DNA of 58,481 nucleotides from an uncultured Collinsella sp. (GCA_900545665.1 UQZU01000013.1:1-58481), one strand, 5' to 3'. Shown: positions 12,990 through 22,690, numbered from the stretch's first letter. The notes: generated from the sequence alone by a model not told the origin. Translations and numbers: made by a program.

Positions 12990-15767
12990 TTACTTGCGAC
13001 CGAACTTAATCTTGATGGCGCGCTTTAGAGCGTACTTGCCGAGGCTTGGGAGCTTTTGCTCGTATTTGACCATCGTGGAGCACTCGGGGCGGTCGCGATC
13101 CAGATGGATGGCGTCAAACGCGCACTTGGTGGTGCACAGGCCGCAGCCGATGCACTTGTTGGGGTCGACAATCGAGGCGCCGCAGCCCAGGCAGCGGGCG
13201 GTCTCGGCGCGCACCTGCTCCTCGGTAAAGGTCTCAACATACTCGCTAAACGGCGCAGCCTTCTCGCGTTCGCGGTCCACATGCGCAACCTCGCGGCTCG
13301 CGTTGTCGTAGCTCTCGAGCACAACGTCGTCGCGGTCGAGTGCGGTGTAGCGGCGCTGATTGCGGCCGATGGTGAGCGTGGAGCCCGGCTGCACAAAGCG
13401 ATGGATGGACACCGCGGCCTCGTGGCCGGCGGCGATAGCGTCGATGGCAAAGCTGGGGCCAGTGTAGACGTCACCACCCACAAAGATGTCGGGTTCGGCG
13501 GTCTGGTAAGTCTGGGGATCGGCAAGGGCGCCCTGGCCGCGGCCGAGCTCCACCTTGGAGCCAGCCAGCAGGTCGCCCCACACAATGGACTGGCCAATCG
13601 ACATGACGACACGGTCGGCATCGACACGGCGCAGATCGTTCTCGTCGTACTCGGGCGCAAAACGGCCCCCGTCGTCAAAGACACGCGTGCAGCGCTTGAA
13701 GGTGATACCGCACACACGACCGGCCTCGTCCAGGTGAATCTCCTTGGGGCCCCAACCGCAGCTGATGTGAGCGCCGTCCTCAACGGCCTCGCGACGTTCC
13801 TCCTCGCTGGCGGGCATCTGGACCTCGCTCTCCAGGCAGAACATCTCAACGTGCTCAGAGCCCAGACGGCAGGCGTTGCGGGCAACGTCGATGGCCACGT
13901 TGCCGCCGCCCACCACAATGGTGCGGCCGGACAGGGTATCGATCTTGCCGCTGTTAACCTCGCGAAGGAAGTCGACGGCCACGGTCACGTCCTCGGCATC
14001 CTCGCCCGGAATACCGGCAAGGCGGCCGCCCTGGCAGCCAATAGCAACGTAGAAGGCCTTAAAGCCCTGCTCGCGCAGCTCGTCGAGCGTCACATCACGA
14101 CCGACCTCCACGCCATAGCGGAACTCGGCACCCATCAGGCGAATGATCTCGACCTCGGCCTCGATAACATCCTTCTGCAGCTTAAAGCTGGGAATACCGT
14201 AGGTGAGCATACCGCCCGGGCGCTCGTTCTTCTCGAACACGACAGGCTTGTAGCCCTTCTCGGCCAGGTAGAAAGCGCAGGACAGGCCGGCCGGACCGGC
14301 ACCGATGATGGCGATCTTCTGGTCGAAGCCGCCGGCACGCGTCGGGGTCACCACAGGTGGGACATAGCGGGTCGCGGCATCCAGATCGCGCTGGGCGATG
14401 AACTTCTTGACCTCGTCGATAGCCACGGCGGCGTCCACACGGCCGCGAGTGCAGACATCCTCACAGCGGCGGTTGCACACACGGCCGCAGATAGCGGGCA
14501 GCGGGTTCTCGCGCTTAATGAGTGCTAGGGCCTCGTCATAGCGACCCTGAGCCGCGAGCTTCAAATAGCCCTGAACGGCGACATGCGCGGGGCAGGCCGT
14601 CTTGCAGGGAGCGGTGCCGGACTCATGCGTCTCGATGCGGTTGTCGTTGCGGTAGTTGGGCGACCACTTGGTGTGGTCCCATTTGGTGGCATCGGGCAGC
14701 TCCTGGCGCGGATACTCGGGCACCTGTCCGCCGGCCTTTTTGCTGCAGAGCTTCTGGCCCAGCTTAGCGGCACCGGCCGGGCACACCTCAACGCAGCGAC
14801 CGCAGGCCACGCACTTGTCCTTCTCGACCTTGGCGACATAGGCCGAGCGCGACAGGTTGGGCGTGTTGAACAGCTGCGAGGTGCGCAGGGCATAGCACAC
14901 GTTGACGTTGCAGTTGCAGATGGCGAAGATCTTGTTCTCGCCGTCGATGTTGGTGATCTGGTGCACAAAGCCGTTGTCCTCGGCCTGGCGCAGGATGTCG
15001 TAGACCTCGTCGCGGGTCACGTAATGGCCACGATCGGTCTCGACCACGTAGTCGGCCATATCGCCCACGGCGATGCACCAATCGGCCGGGTCGTCGGCAC
15101 AGCCCTCACCCATCACGCGACGGCTCGCGCGGCAGCTGCAGGTGCTGGCGGCATACTTACCCTCGTATTTGTCGAGCCAATGCTCGATATGCTCAATCGG
15201 CACCGAGGTGCTCGCGGCGTCAATGGCCTTCTCGACCGGAATGACGTGCATGCCGATACCGGCGCCTCCGGGCGGCACCATCGGCGTGGCCTTGGACAGC
15301 GGTCCCTTGGACGCCTGCTCAAAGAACTTGGCGTAGACCGGATGCTCCTCGAGCTGGCCCACGCGCATGTTGAGGAACTCGGCGGAACCCGGCACCAGCA
15401 TGGGCAGGACCCACTGCTTGGCGCGCTCGGGATTTTCCCAGTTGTACTCGAGCAGACCCGTGTAGCTCATGTCGTCGAGCATCTTCTCGATATCGGCCTC
15501 GGGCATGCCGGTGAGCTTGACCATCTCGGGCAGCGTATAGGGACGGCGCATCTTCATCTTGCAGAGCACTTCGGCCTGCTCGTCGGTTGCGGCCTCGGCA
15601 AACGACCAGTACTCGTAGCCCAGCAGCTCGTCGCGGTGCAACAGACGGTTGGTACAGTGCTCGCACAGTTTGACGATGGCCTCACGCGGATGCTCCGGCA
15701 GCGGCGGCACGAACTCCGAGCCGATGTCGGGCTCGGTGTAGCTAATTCCCGGTCCGTTGAGAATCAT
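12990..15767 (-). CDS. Large Fe-S/FAD pyridine-nucleotide oxidoreductase (GltD/NfnB-like)
   Basis: Predicted cytosolic electron-transfer enzyme of 925 aa. The N-terminal ~300 residues contain cysteine motifs STCSCRASRRVMGEGC and AICNCNVNVC. A ferredoxin-type cluster motif CVACGRCVEVCP follows, then a GltD-like part with CPAHVAVQGYLKL and CGRVCNRRCEDVC. FAD and NAD(P) sites are IIGAGPAGLSCAFYLAE and VVGGGNVAIDVARNA. The C-terminus has a second ferredoxin domain (CIGCGLCTTKCAFDAI). It starts at MILNGPGISY (15767) after AAGGGA. hypA follows after 30 bp. It is divergent from a TetR gene, with two palindromic operators between. The electron donor and acceptor are unknown. Confidence 0.82.
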   Translation of the reverse strand: MILNGPGISYTEPDIGSEFVPPLPEHPREAIVKLCEHCTNRLLHRDELLGYEYWSFAEAATDEQAEVLCKMKMRRPYTLPEMVKLTGMPEADIEKMLDDMSYTGLLEYNWENPERAKQWVLPMLVPGSAEFLNMRVGQLEEHPVYAKFFEQASKGPLSKATPMVPPGGAGIGMHVIPVEKAIDAASTSVPIEHIEHWLDKYEGKYAASTCSCRASRRVMGEGCADDPADWCIAVGDMADYVVETDRGHYVTRDEVYDILRQAEDNGFVHQITNIDGENKIFAICNCNVNVCYALRTSQLFNTPNLSRSAYVAKVEKDKCVACGRCVEVCPAGAAKLGQKLCSKKAGGQVPEYPRQELPDATKWDHTKWSPNYRNDNRIETHESGTAPCKTACPAHVAVQGYLKLAAQGRYDEALALIKRENPLPAICGRVCNRRCEDVCTRGRVDAAVAIDEVKKFIAQRDLDAATRYVPPVVTPTRAGGFDQKIAIIGAGPAGLSCAFYLAEKGYKPVVFEKNERPGGMLTYGIPSFKLQKDVIEAEVEIIRLMGAEFRYGVEVGRDVTLDELREQGFKAFYVAIGCQGGRLAGIPGEDAEDVTVAVDFLREVNSGKIDTLSGRTIVVGGGNVAIDVARNACRLGSEHVEMFCLESEVQMPASEEERREAVEDGAHISCGWGPKEIHLDEAGRVCGITFKRCTRVFDDGGRFAPEYDENDLRRVDADRVVMSIGQSIVWGDLLAGSKVELGRGQGALADPQTYQTAEPDIFVGGDVYTGPSFAIDAIAAGHEAAVSIHRFVQPGSTLTIGRNQRRYTALDRDDVVLESYDNASREVAHVDREREKAAPFSEYVETFTEEQVRAETARCLGCGASIVDPNKCIGCGLCTTKCAFDAIHLDRDRPECSTMVKYEQKLPSLGKYALKRAIKIKFGRK

Positions 15768-15861
15768 GGTTGTCCCTTCTCTTGCCACAGTCCGGCGAGA
15801 CCGCGGCACCCCTCTTTTTTGCAGGTCGGGCATGCCCCCCCATGCCGTTTACCCGCCATTG

Positions 15862-15899
15862 TTGACATTGTGTCAAAAATAGTATTGACGAACCGTCAA
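15862..15899. promoter_or_regulatory. Pair of palindromic TetR-type operators
   Basis: TTGACATTGTGTCAA (15862-15876) and TTGACGAACCGTCAA (15885-15899) are both perfect 6-3-6 palindromes with centres 23 bp apart, in the divergent gap between the Fe-S flavoprotein and the TetR gene. A weaker similar sequence is near 15917-15931. Confidence 0.65.
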
Positions 15900-15957
15900 C
15901 AATATTCAAGACTGTTAGGCGAACGGTCAGGCAAAAGAGGATGAAAGGCGGCAAAAC

Positions 15958-16620
15958 ATGGGCAACAACACAGCAGATACCTCTGTGGTCGATGCCGTCC
16001 CCGCATCCGATAGCGCGGCAAAGCGCCTGACGGGCGACGAACGCCGTCGCGAGATCCTCGATGCCGTGCGCACCGTAAGCTCCGAGCTGGGCGTGTCCCA
16101 CCTATCGGTATCGGCCGTGACCAAGCGAGCCGGCTGCACGCGCTCGCTGTTCTACCACTACTTCGCCGACATGGACGCCGCCGTCACCGCTGTTATGGAC
16201 GAGGCAATCGACGGTTTTATCTCCGAGCTCGAGCAGTGGAATGCCAACCGCATCGTCGGTGATATTGAGGGCGCGCTCGACACCGTTGCCCCGCTCTTTA
16301 AGCGCCTGGTCGCCAGCGGCCACGAGCTGCCGAGTACGCTCACCTCAAGCAGCGGCGCGCTCTACGGCGGCTTTTTGCACAACGTGGTTCAGCGCGTGGC
16401 GCAGTATATCTGCGACACCACCGTGGTGGATTTTGTCGCCCATCACGAGCTGCGCATCGACCATGTCTACGAAACGTTCTACACCCTCATCATGGGTCTT
16501 TTGATGTATATCCGCACGCACCCCGATGTGCCCGACGAGACGGTCAAGGAAATCATCGCCTCGACGCTCCACATCGAGGGCTACACCGCCAAGTATCCGG
16601 AGCGCAAGCCCCAGAACTGA
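15958..16620 (+). CDS. TetR/AcrR family transcriptional regulator
   Basis: Ligand-responsive repressor of 220 aa. The N-terminal HTH spans about residues 23-70 (RRREILDAVRTVSSELGVSHLSVSAVTKRAGCTRSLFYHYFADMD), the classic TetR pattern with the YHYF turn. The C-terminal domain has no recognisable ligand signature. It is divergent from the Fe-S flavoprotein/hypA operon and 63 bp ahead of the polytopic membrane protein. It probably controls both directions through the palindromes at 15862-15899. Confidence 0.9.
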   Translation: MGNNTADTSVVDAVPASDSAAKRLTGDERRREILDAVRTVSSELGVSHLSVSAVTKRAGCTRSLFYHYFADMDAAVTAVMDEAIDGFISELEQWNANRIVGDIEGALDTVAPLFKRLVASGHELPSTLTSSSGALYGGFLHNVVQRVAQYICDTTVVDFVAHHELRIDHVYETFYTLIMGLLMYIRTHPDVPDETVKEIIASTLHIEGYTAKYPERKPQN

Positions 16621-16683
16621 CGACATTTGGCCAAACTGCCCGCGATCAGAAGAGGGGCCGCGGGCGTGTGAAAGGAGAGCAGC

Positions 16684-17691
16684 ATGCTGTTCGATGTTTG
16701 GGGTAGCGATACCCTTATCCACTGGGCCGGCTGGGCCATGGTCTTTATTGGCCTGATCGTGCTCAACGAGGTCGGCCGCCGCACCAAGCTGGGCGCGGCA
16801 ATCATCTTTGGCGTGGCTCCGCTGGCCATGACCATCTACTGCGTCGCCATCGCCATCGGCGTCTCACAGGGTGCCGAGTGGGCGCTCACCAACCCCACCC
16901 ATGTATACCAGAACAGCTGGTTCCACTACGCCAAGGTGTACGCGGCGCTGGCCGGTTGCTGGGGCTTCATTGCCATTAAGTACCAGTGGGGCAAGATCGG
17001 CAAGGCGCATTGGTTCCGCGCGTGGCCGTTTGTGATCGTCGCCATCAACATCATGATCGCCGTCGTGTCCGACTTCGAGAGCGCCTATCACTTCTTTGTC
17101 CTGGGCCAGTCCACCTGGGTCACCTCCGAAGGTGCTACGCAGCTGGCCGGCTGGAACAACGTGTTCAACGGCATCGCCGGTCTCATCAACATCTTCTGCA
17201 TGACCGGTTGGTGGAGCGTCTACGCCTCCGAGGATCAGACCGACATGTTGTGGCCCGACATGACTTGGGTCTACATCATCGCCTACGATATCTGGAACTT
17301 CTGCTACACCTACAACTGCCTGCCCACCCACTCCTGGTTCTGCGGCTTTGCGCTGCTGCTGGCGCCCACCGTCGCCGCCTTTATCTGGAACAAGGGCGGC
17401 TGGATCCAGAACCGCGCCTTTACGCTGGCCATTTGGTGCATGTTTGCCCAGGTGTTCCCCTACTTCCAGGAGGAGTCCATCTTTGTGACGCACTCCACGC
17501 TCGACCCCAGCGCCGCTACCGCGGTCTCGATTGCCGCGCTGATCGCCAACGTCGCCGCAATCATCTACATCGCCTACCGTGCCAAGAAGCTCGGCCGCAA
17601 CCCCTACAAGCAGGACGTCTTTGAGGGCACCAGCGATTGGGAGAAGGCCACTGCCCGCCGCGCCAAGGTTGATTACGCGCACGCCGAGTAA
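16684..17691 (+). CDS. Polytopic membrane protein (DUF5692-like)
   Basis: 335 aa with about eight to ten hydrophobic segments and many tryptophans and tyrosines (WWSVYASEDQTDMLWPDMTW, WNFCYTYNCLPTHSWF). The resemblance to DUF5692 is from memory of the family and is tentative. A GAAAGGAGAGCAGC ribosome site precedes ATG 16684. It follows the TetR gene on the same strand, so it is probably a member of the same regulon as the Fe-S flavoprotein. A membrane partner for electron transfer or a transporter are both possible; no catalytic motif is seen. Confidence 0.7.
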   Translation: MLFDVWGSDTLIHWAGWAMVFIGLIVLNEVGRRTKLGAAIIFGVAPLAMTIYCVAIAIGVSQGAEWALTNPTHVYQNSWFHYAKVYAALAGCWGFIAIKYQWGKIGKAHWFRAWPFVIVAINIMIAVVSDFESAYHFFVLGQSTWVTSEGATQLAGWNNVFNGIAGLINIFCMTGWWSVYASEDQTDMLWPDMTWVYIIAYDIWNFCYTYNCLPTHSWFCGFALLLAPTVAAFIWNKGGWIQNRAFTLAIWCMFAQVFPYFQEESIFVTHSTLDPSAATAVSIAALIANVAAIIYIAYRAKKLGRNPYKQDVFEGTSDWEKATARRAKVDYAHAE

Positions 17692-17761
17692 CGTGTTTAT
17701 TCCGTCCACATTTGGATGTAGGCAAACTTAGCCGACGCCGCAATCGCGCGTCATGCGCAGC

Positions 17762-17800
17762 CCCGGAAAGCGATTCGCCCGCTTTCCGGGGCTTTTTGTT
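17762..17800 (+). terminator. Intrinsic terminator
   Basis: CCCCGGAAAGCG pairs with CGCTTTCCGGGG and is followed by CTTTTTGTTGTT. It ends the TetR/membrane-protein transcript about 70 bp after the stop. Confidence 0.85.
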
Positions 17801-17928
17801 GTTGCGCGCATTCACGCACATATGCAAAACCTCTCTCACAGATAAAATCAGATTTCCAACCGCCTGACAGCTCTATGTGACCCCAATTTTGGGTACATTG
17901 TTGTCCCGATATTGAGCTTGGGGGATGT

Positions 17929-19425
17929 ATGAATGATGAGACGATGGGCCAAGAGGATGCAGCCCAAGATGCAGAAGCGTGTGCCGAAGCCCTGGAGAGC
18001 CTAGACCGGATTTCACTTGATGAGATTGCGTTTGACGATTCGGGCGTTGATGTGCAGGATGAGTCGGAAGCCGAGGCGCAGTCCGATGATCAGGATGCAG
18101 ACGACGTTGAGCCTGCCGAAGATGAGGCAGATCACGAAGACACCGAATGCGAGGCCGACGACCAGCCCGAATCCGACACGAGCGAGGAAACCATCTTGCT
18201 CGACAGCTTGCCGGCCGAAGATTCGCTGACCCGCGAGCTTCCCGGCCTGGGCTCTGCGCCTGCCGTGGACGAGACCATCGCCATGGGCGATATTCCCCTG
18301 CCGTCCGTTCCCTCGGCACGCGAGGCCGAGGTTCGCCATCGCAAGATGTCGCCCAAGCGCCGCAATCTGATGGTCGCCGGTGTCGTGGCCGTCGCGCTCG
18401 TCGCCGGCGGTGCAGGCTATGCTGCCTGGAACGGATATCAGCAAGAGCAGGCTGCCACTGTCGCCGCCAATGCCCACACGATGATGTCAGTGCAGATTGG
18501 CGTGCATGCCGCGGGCCTCGACTGTTCCACTGGCTCCAAGATTCCCGTACAGGTGAGCGGTCAGGATTCTGACGGCTCCTCCGTGAGCGAAACGCTCTAT
18601 GTTGACGAGCACGGCCGCGGCATCAAACTGCTGCCCGGCGATTACACGCTCTCCATCGCTGCCTCCCCCATCGCGGCCGACGGCACCATCTATACCGTCC
18701 CGACCACCAAGACGCAGGTCACCGTTAAGAGCGATGGACAGGATTTAAGTGCCCAGGCCACCTTTAAGCTCAAGGTGCCTTCGGCCGACACAGTGACTGA
18801 CGACCAGATCGATGCCGCCGCCAAGTATGCCGAGGAAGGCGGCGCGAGCTCTGCCGCCGCGGCAAAGATACTCCAGCAGGCGGCAATTACGCGCCGCGAT
18901 GCCGCCGTCAACGCCGTAAGCGCAAGCGAGGCACAGTCCGCCCGCGATGCCGACGCTCGACACAAGGCGACGGATCTGTATCAGCTCGATATTCCGGTTG
19001 AGTGGTATGGCAAGGTCGCAACCTGGCAAAACGGCAGTACGCTGTGCATTTATCTGGACGGCAACACCAACACACCGCTCGCGACGCTCGTCGCGGTGCG
19101 CGACGGCGAGACCTTTACGCCCGATGACGGCGATACTGTTTTAGGCACGGTCAGCCTGGGCAACGGCTACACCGTCTACGCCAGCGGCCCTGTTTATCCG
19201 TACGTGATTCCGCAAACCATCAACGGGCGCACGCAAGACCCCGTGTCGACCTACCCCATGGACACGGCCATTGAGCTTGTCGAGCTTACGACCGGCAACC
19301 GCTACACCTATAGCCAGATCAAAAACGACCTGGTCGGTAAAGACGGCAAGGCCGACGCTGCCACCAAGCTCGAATGCGACTACCTCGCCCAGATTCTCCT
19401 GCCGAGCATCAAAGCCCAGGACTAG
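17929..19425 (+). CDS. Membrane-anchored hypothetical protein with acidic cytoplasmic N-terminus
   Basis: 498 aa, function not recognised. Residues 1-135 are strongly acidic and low-complexity (runs of Asp/Glu). A basic stretch MSPKRRN leads into one hydrophobic segment (about 147-167, LMVAGVVAVALVAGGAGYAAW). The remaining ~330 residues would be extracytoplasmic, with a YVDEHGRGIKLLPGDYTLSI segment and a helical Ala-rich middle. The architecture resembles other single-span surface or sensor proteins of Coriobacteriia. GGGGGATGT precedes the start. It appears monocistronic. Confidence 0.75.
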   Translation: MNDETMGQEDAAQDAEACAEALESLDRISLDEIAFDDSGVDVQDESEAEAQSDDQDADDVEPAEDEADHEDTECEADDQPESDTSEETILLDSLPAEDSLTRELPGLGSAPAVDETIAMGDIPLPSVPSAREAEVRHRKMSPKRRNLMVAGVVAVALVAGGAGYAAWNGYQQEQAATVAANAHTMMSVQIGVHAAGLDCSTGSKIPVQVSGQDSDGSSVSETLYVDEHGRGIKLLPGDYTLSIAASPIAADGTIYTVPTTKTQVTVKSDGQDLSAQATFKLKVPSADTVTDDQIDAAAKYAEEGGASSAAAAKILQQAAITRRDAAVNAVSASEAQSARDADARHKATDLYQLDIPVEWYGKVATWQNGSTLCIYLDGNTNTPLATLVAVRDGETFTPDDGDTVLGTVSLGNGYTVYASGPVYPYVIPQTINGRTQDPVSTYPMDTAIELVELTTGNRYTYSQIKNDLVGKDGKADAATKLECDYLAQILLPSIKAQD

Positions 19426-19465
19426 CTGGCCCGAAGACAGCCGCCCAACACCCCATCCCTAACGC

Positions 19466-19533
19466 AGTTGCGGTGAAATAGGGACTGTTTTTGCTGGTCA
19501 AACCGCAAAACAATCCCTATTTCACCGCAACTT
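19466..19533. repeat. 68-bp palindromic element, copy B
   Basis: Starts AGTTGCGGTGAAATAGGGAC and closes with GTCCC-type inverse and CACCGCAACTT. It lies between two convergent gene ends. Confidence 0.8.
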
Positions 19534-19556
19534 ATTGGTCGCCTTTTGGGTGGCAC

Positions 19557-19751
19557 TCAGCGCCACGGGTCGACTTCGAACATTGGCTCGCGCTCGGGGC
19601 GGCGATCGCTGTAGGGATCGTAGCCGTCGTCGTCCTCGTTCTCGGCACGGATGTAGGGGTCGCGCGGCTTGGGCGCCGGCTTAGGCGCAGGCTTGGGTGC
19701 GGCGGGTGCGGCATCGGTCGCCGGCGCGCTTGTCTTGATCTCGTCTTTCAT
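19557..19751 (-). CDS. Small Pro/Ala-rich hypothetical protein
   Basis: 64 aa, MKDEIKTSAPATD followed by repeated PKPAP units and an acidic, Arg-rich tail with YDPYSDRRPE. Start 19751 is chosen because AAGGAG lies 8 bp upstream; an ATG six bases earlier is too close to it. The composition suggests a disordered linker-like protein. It lies downstream of clpB beyond a terminator, so it is probably transcribed separately. Function unknown. Confidence 0.55.
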   Translation of the reverse strand: MKDEIKTSAPATDAAPAAPKPAPKPAPKPRDPYIRAENEDDDGYDPYSDRRPEREPMFEVDPWR

Positions 19752-19803
19752 CTGCATATCTCCTTGCCATGCAATCGTGTTCAACATCATCGATTGTCGC
19801 ACG

Positions 19804-19840
19804 AAAAAGGGCGGCGGACCCAATTGGATCCGCCGCCCTT
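19804..19840 (-). terminator. Terminator after clpB
   Basis: AAGGGCGGCGGA pairs with TCCGCCGCCCTT and is followed on the minus strand by TTTTTCGTG. Confidence 0.8.
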
Positions 19841-19884
19841 GGCGTTTAGAGACGACTGACAGATTTTAAGGCATGGCCCAAAAT

Positions 19885-22512
19885 CTACTCGGCGTCGGGA
19901 ACCTCGTAGGTGGCCGCCGGCGTGTTGTCGCACACGACGGTAAAGCCGCCGTCCTTGTCGACATCGACCGTCACCTGATCGCCCTCGCGCACCGTGCCGT
20001 CGATGATGGCGGCGGCGATGGCGTCCACGACCTCGCGCTGGACCAGGCGCTTGAGCGGACGGGCACCGAACACGGGGTCCAGGCCGCCCACGGCGAGCAT
20101 CTGCTTGGCCGCCGGGGTGATGGCAAGCGTCATGCGCTCCTTGGCCAGGCGTGCGCGGACGTCGGCGAGCTGGATGTCGACGATCTTCTCGATCTGCGCC
20201 ATGCCGAGCGGATGGAACACCACGATATCGTCGATACGGTTGAGAAACTCGGGGCGGAAGGTCTGAGCCATGGCGGCGTCGACCTGATGGCGCATCTCCT
20301 CCTCGTCCTTGCCGGACAGATCGGCGATGGCCTTGGAGCCCACGTTAGACGTCATGATGATAATCGTGTTCTTGAAGGACACCTGGCGACCCTGGCCATC
20401 GGTCAGACGGCCGTCGTCGAGCACCTGCAGCAGCACGTTGAAGACATCCGGATGAGCCTTCTCCATCTCGTCGAGCAAGATCACGGAGTACGGACGACGA
20501 CGCACGGCCTCGGTGAGCTGACCGCCCTCGTCGTAGCCCACGTATCCCGGGGGCGCACCAATCAGACGCTGGACGCTGAACTTCTCCATATACTCGGACA
20601 TGTCGATACGCACGAGCGCGCGCTCGTCATCGAACAGGCACTCGGCAAGCGCCTTTGCGAGCTCGGTCTTGCCCACGCCAGTGGGGCCCAGGAAGAAGAA
20701 GCTGCCGATGGGCTTGTCCGGATCGGAGAGGCCCGCACGGCTGCGACGCACGGCCGCGGCGACAGCGGAGACCGCCTCGTCCTGGCCGATGACGCGCTTG
20801 TGCAGCTCGCCCTCCAGGCCCTTGAGCTTGTCGAGCTCGCCCTGCATCATCTTGGACACGGGCACACCGGTCCAGGCGCTCACGACCTCGGCGATCTCAT
20901 CGGAGGTCACCTGTTCGTTGAGGCCCTCGCCGTCCTGCTGCTTTTGTGCCTCGAGCGCGGCCTCGGAATCCTGAATCTGCTGTTGCAGACCCGGAATCAC
21001 GGAGTAGCGCAGCTCGGACGCACGACCCAAATCGCCGTTGCGCGTCGCACGCTCCTCTTCGCTCTTGGCCTCATCGAGCTGGCCCTTGAGCTCCTGCACG
21101 TGGTCGATGGCGTTCTTCTGGTTGAGCCAGCCGGCCTTTTGCACGTTGAGCTTTTCCTGAACCTCGGCAATCTCCTGGCGCAAGGCCTCCAGACGCTCCT
21201 TGGAAGCGTCGTCGGTCTCCTTCATGAGTGCCTGCTCCTCGATCTGCAGCTGGGTGAGCTGACGCGTGGTGGCATCGATCTCGACCGGCATGCTGTCGAG
21301 CTCCATGCGCAGGCGGCTTGCCGCCTCATCGACCAGGTCGATGGCCTTGTCGGGCAGGAAACGGTCGGCGATGTAGCGATCGGAGAGGTCGGCAGCTGCC
21401 ACGAGCGCGCTATCGGTGATATGCACGCCGTGGAAGATCTCGTACTTCTCCTTCAAGCCACGCAGGATCGAAATGGTGTCCTCGACGGTGGGCTCGCTGA
21501 CCATCACGGTCTGGAAACGACGGGCGAGCGCCGCGTCCTTCTCGATGTACTTGCGGTATTCGTCGAGCGTGGTCGCGCCGATCGCATGCAGGTCGCCACG
21601 GGCGAGCGCAGGCTTGAGGATGTTGCCGGCGTCCATGGAGCCCTCGGTGGCACCCGCGCCCACGATGGTGTGGAGCTCATCGATGAACAGGATGACCTTG
21701 CCTTCCGATTTTTGCACTTCCTTGAGCACGGCCTTCAAGCGGTCCTCGAACTCACCACGGTACTTGGCGCCGGCGACCAGCGCGCTCATGTCGAGCTCGA
21801 TAAGGTCGCGGTCGCGCAGGGTGCTCGGCACGTCGCCGGCCACGATACGCTGGGCGATGCCCTCGACGATGGCAGTTTTACCCACGCCCGGCTCGCCGAT
21901 GAGCACGGGGTTGTTCTTGGTGCGACGGGACAGGACCTGGATGGTACGACGAATCTCGTCGGTACGGCCGATGACAGGGTCGAGCTTGCCGGCGCGGGCA
22001 AGATCGCAGATGTTGCGTCCGTACTGCTCCAGCGCCTCAAACTGGGTCTTGTCCTCGGCAGACGTCACGCGGTCATCGCCACGCAGCTCCTCGTAGACCT
22101 GCTCGATGCGCTCCTTGGTGACGCCTGCGTCGCGCAGAACGCGGCCCGCCTCGCCCTTGTCCTCGGCAAGTGCCATCAGCAGATGCTCGGTCACCACAAA
22201 GCTGTCGCCCATCTTGGTGGCCTTTTTCTCGGCCTTCTCGATGACGCGGACAAGCTCATTGGACAGGCCCATCTGCTGGCCCTCGCCCGAAACCTTGGGC
22301 GCGTGGTCGATGGCATCCTGTGTGGAGCGTGCAAGCTGAGCCGGGTCGGCACCGATGCGCTCAATGATCACGGAGATATTGCGCTCGCCGGCACCGAGCA
22401 GGGCGGACAGCAGGTGAATCGGCTCCACAGCGCCGGCCTGTGCATCGGCAGCCGTGCTCATGGCGGTCTGCAACGCCTCGCGCGACGTCATTGCTAGCTT
22501 ATCGATTCTCAT
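19885..22512 (-). CDS. clpB: ATP-dependent disaggregase ClpB
   Basis: Hexameric AAA+ chaperone that resolubilises aggregated proteins with DnaK, 875 aa, normal length. The Clp N-terminal repeats span about 1-145. NBD1 has Walker A GEPGVGKT and Walker B VILFIDELH. The M-domain coiled coil (about 400-530, rich in Glu/Gln/Arg) distinguishes ClpB from ClpA/C. NBD2 has GPTGVGKT and VILLDEMEKAHPDV, and the C-terminal domain shows GLDPVFGARPLKR. GAGGTGATTCC precedes ATG 22512. A 27-bp palindromic sequence shared with the dnaK operon lies 90-116 bp upstream, indicating joint heat-shock control, probably by HspR. Confidence 0.97.
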   Translation of the reverse strand: MRIDKLAMTSREALQTAMSTAADAQAGAVEPIHLLSALLGAGERNISVIIERIGADPAQLARSTQDAIDHAPKVSGEGQQMGLSNELVRVIEKAEKKATKMGDSFVVTEHLLMALAEDKGEAGRVLRDAGVTKERIEQVYEELRGDDRVTSAEDKTQFEALEQYGRNICDLARAGKLDPVIGRTDEIRRTIQVLSRRTKNNPVLIGEPGVGKTAIVEGIAQRIVAGDVPSTLRDRDLIELDMSALVAGAKYRGEFEDRLKAVLKEVQKSEGKVILFIDELHTIVGAGATEGSMDAGNILKPALARGDLHAIGATTLDEYRKYIEKDAALARRFQTVMVSEPTVEDTISILRGLKEKYEIFHGVHITDSALVAAADLSDRYIADRFLPDKAIDLVDEAASRLRMELDSMPVEIDATTRQLTQLQIEEQALMKETDDASKERLEALRQEIAEVQEKLNVQKAGWLNQKNAIDHVQELKGQLDEAKSEEERATRNGDLGRASELRYSVIPGLQQQIQDSEAALEAQKQQDGEGLNEQVTSDEIAEVVSAWTGVPVSKMMQGELDKLKGLEGELHKRVIGQDEAVSAVAAAVRRSRAGLSDPDKPIGSFFFLGPTGVGKTELAKALAECLFDDERALVRIDMSEYMEKFSVQRLIGAPPGYVGYDEGGQLTEAVRRRPYSVILLDEMEKAHPDVFNVLLQVLDDGRLTDGQGRQVSFKNTIIIMTSNVGSKAIADLSGKDEEEMRHQVDAAMAQTFRPEFLNRIDDIVVFHPLGMAQIEKIVDIQLADVRARLAKERMTLAITPAAKQMLAVGGLDPVFGARPLKRLVQREVVDAIAAAIIDGTVREGDQVTVDVDKDGGFTVVCDNTPAATYEVPDAE

Positions 22513-22601
22513 GGAATCACCTCTCTTGGGGCGGCCGCCCTACGGGGCGGCTTCACGTTGTTCGAGAAGTATTGTTGCCAGCTTTGCGCGATCTTATACA
22601 C

Positions 22602-22628
22602 AAATCTAAGTCTCTATATATAAGATTT
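22602..22628. promoter_or_regulatory. Shared heat-shock operator-like sequence upstream of clpB
   Basis: AAATCT-15-AGATTT inverted repeat that includes AAGTC and ATATA, in the same spacing as 31966-31992 upstream of dnaK. A TATAAG -10-like hexamer follows on the minus strand. Confidence 0.65.
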
Positions 22629-22690
22629 TCTGAGTGATTAAGAGATAGGGTACTGAGATGTCAGCCCGCCGCTGCCCAGGCGCACTACCG

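Noticed and set aside
19873..22497. An 874-aa plus-strand reading frame opposite clpB
   Set aside because: It is the exact antisense of ClpB, has no domain and no ribosome site, and arises from codon bias.
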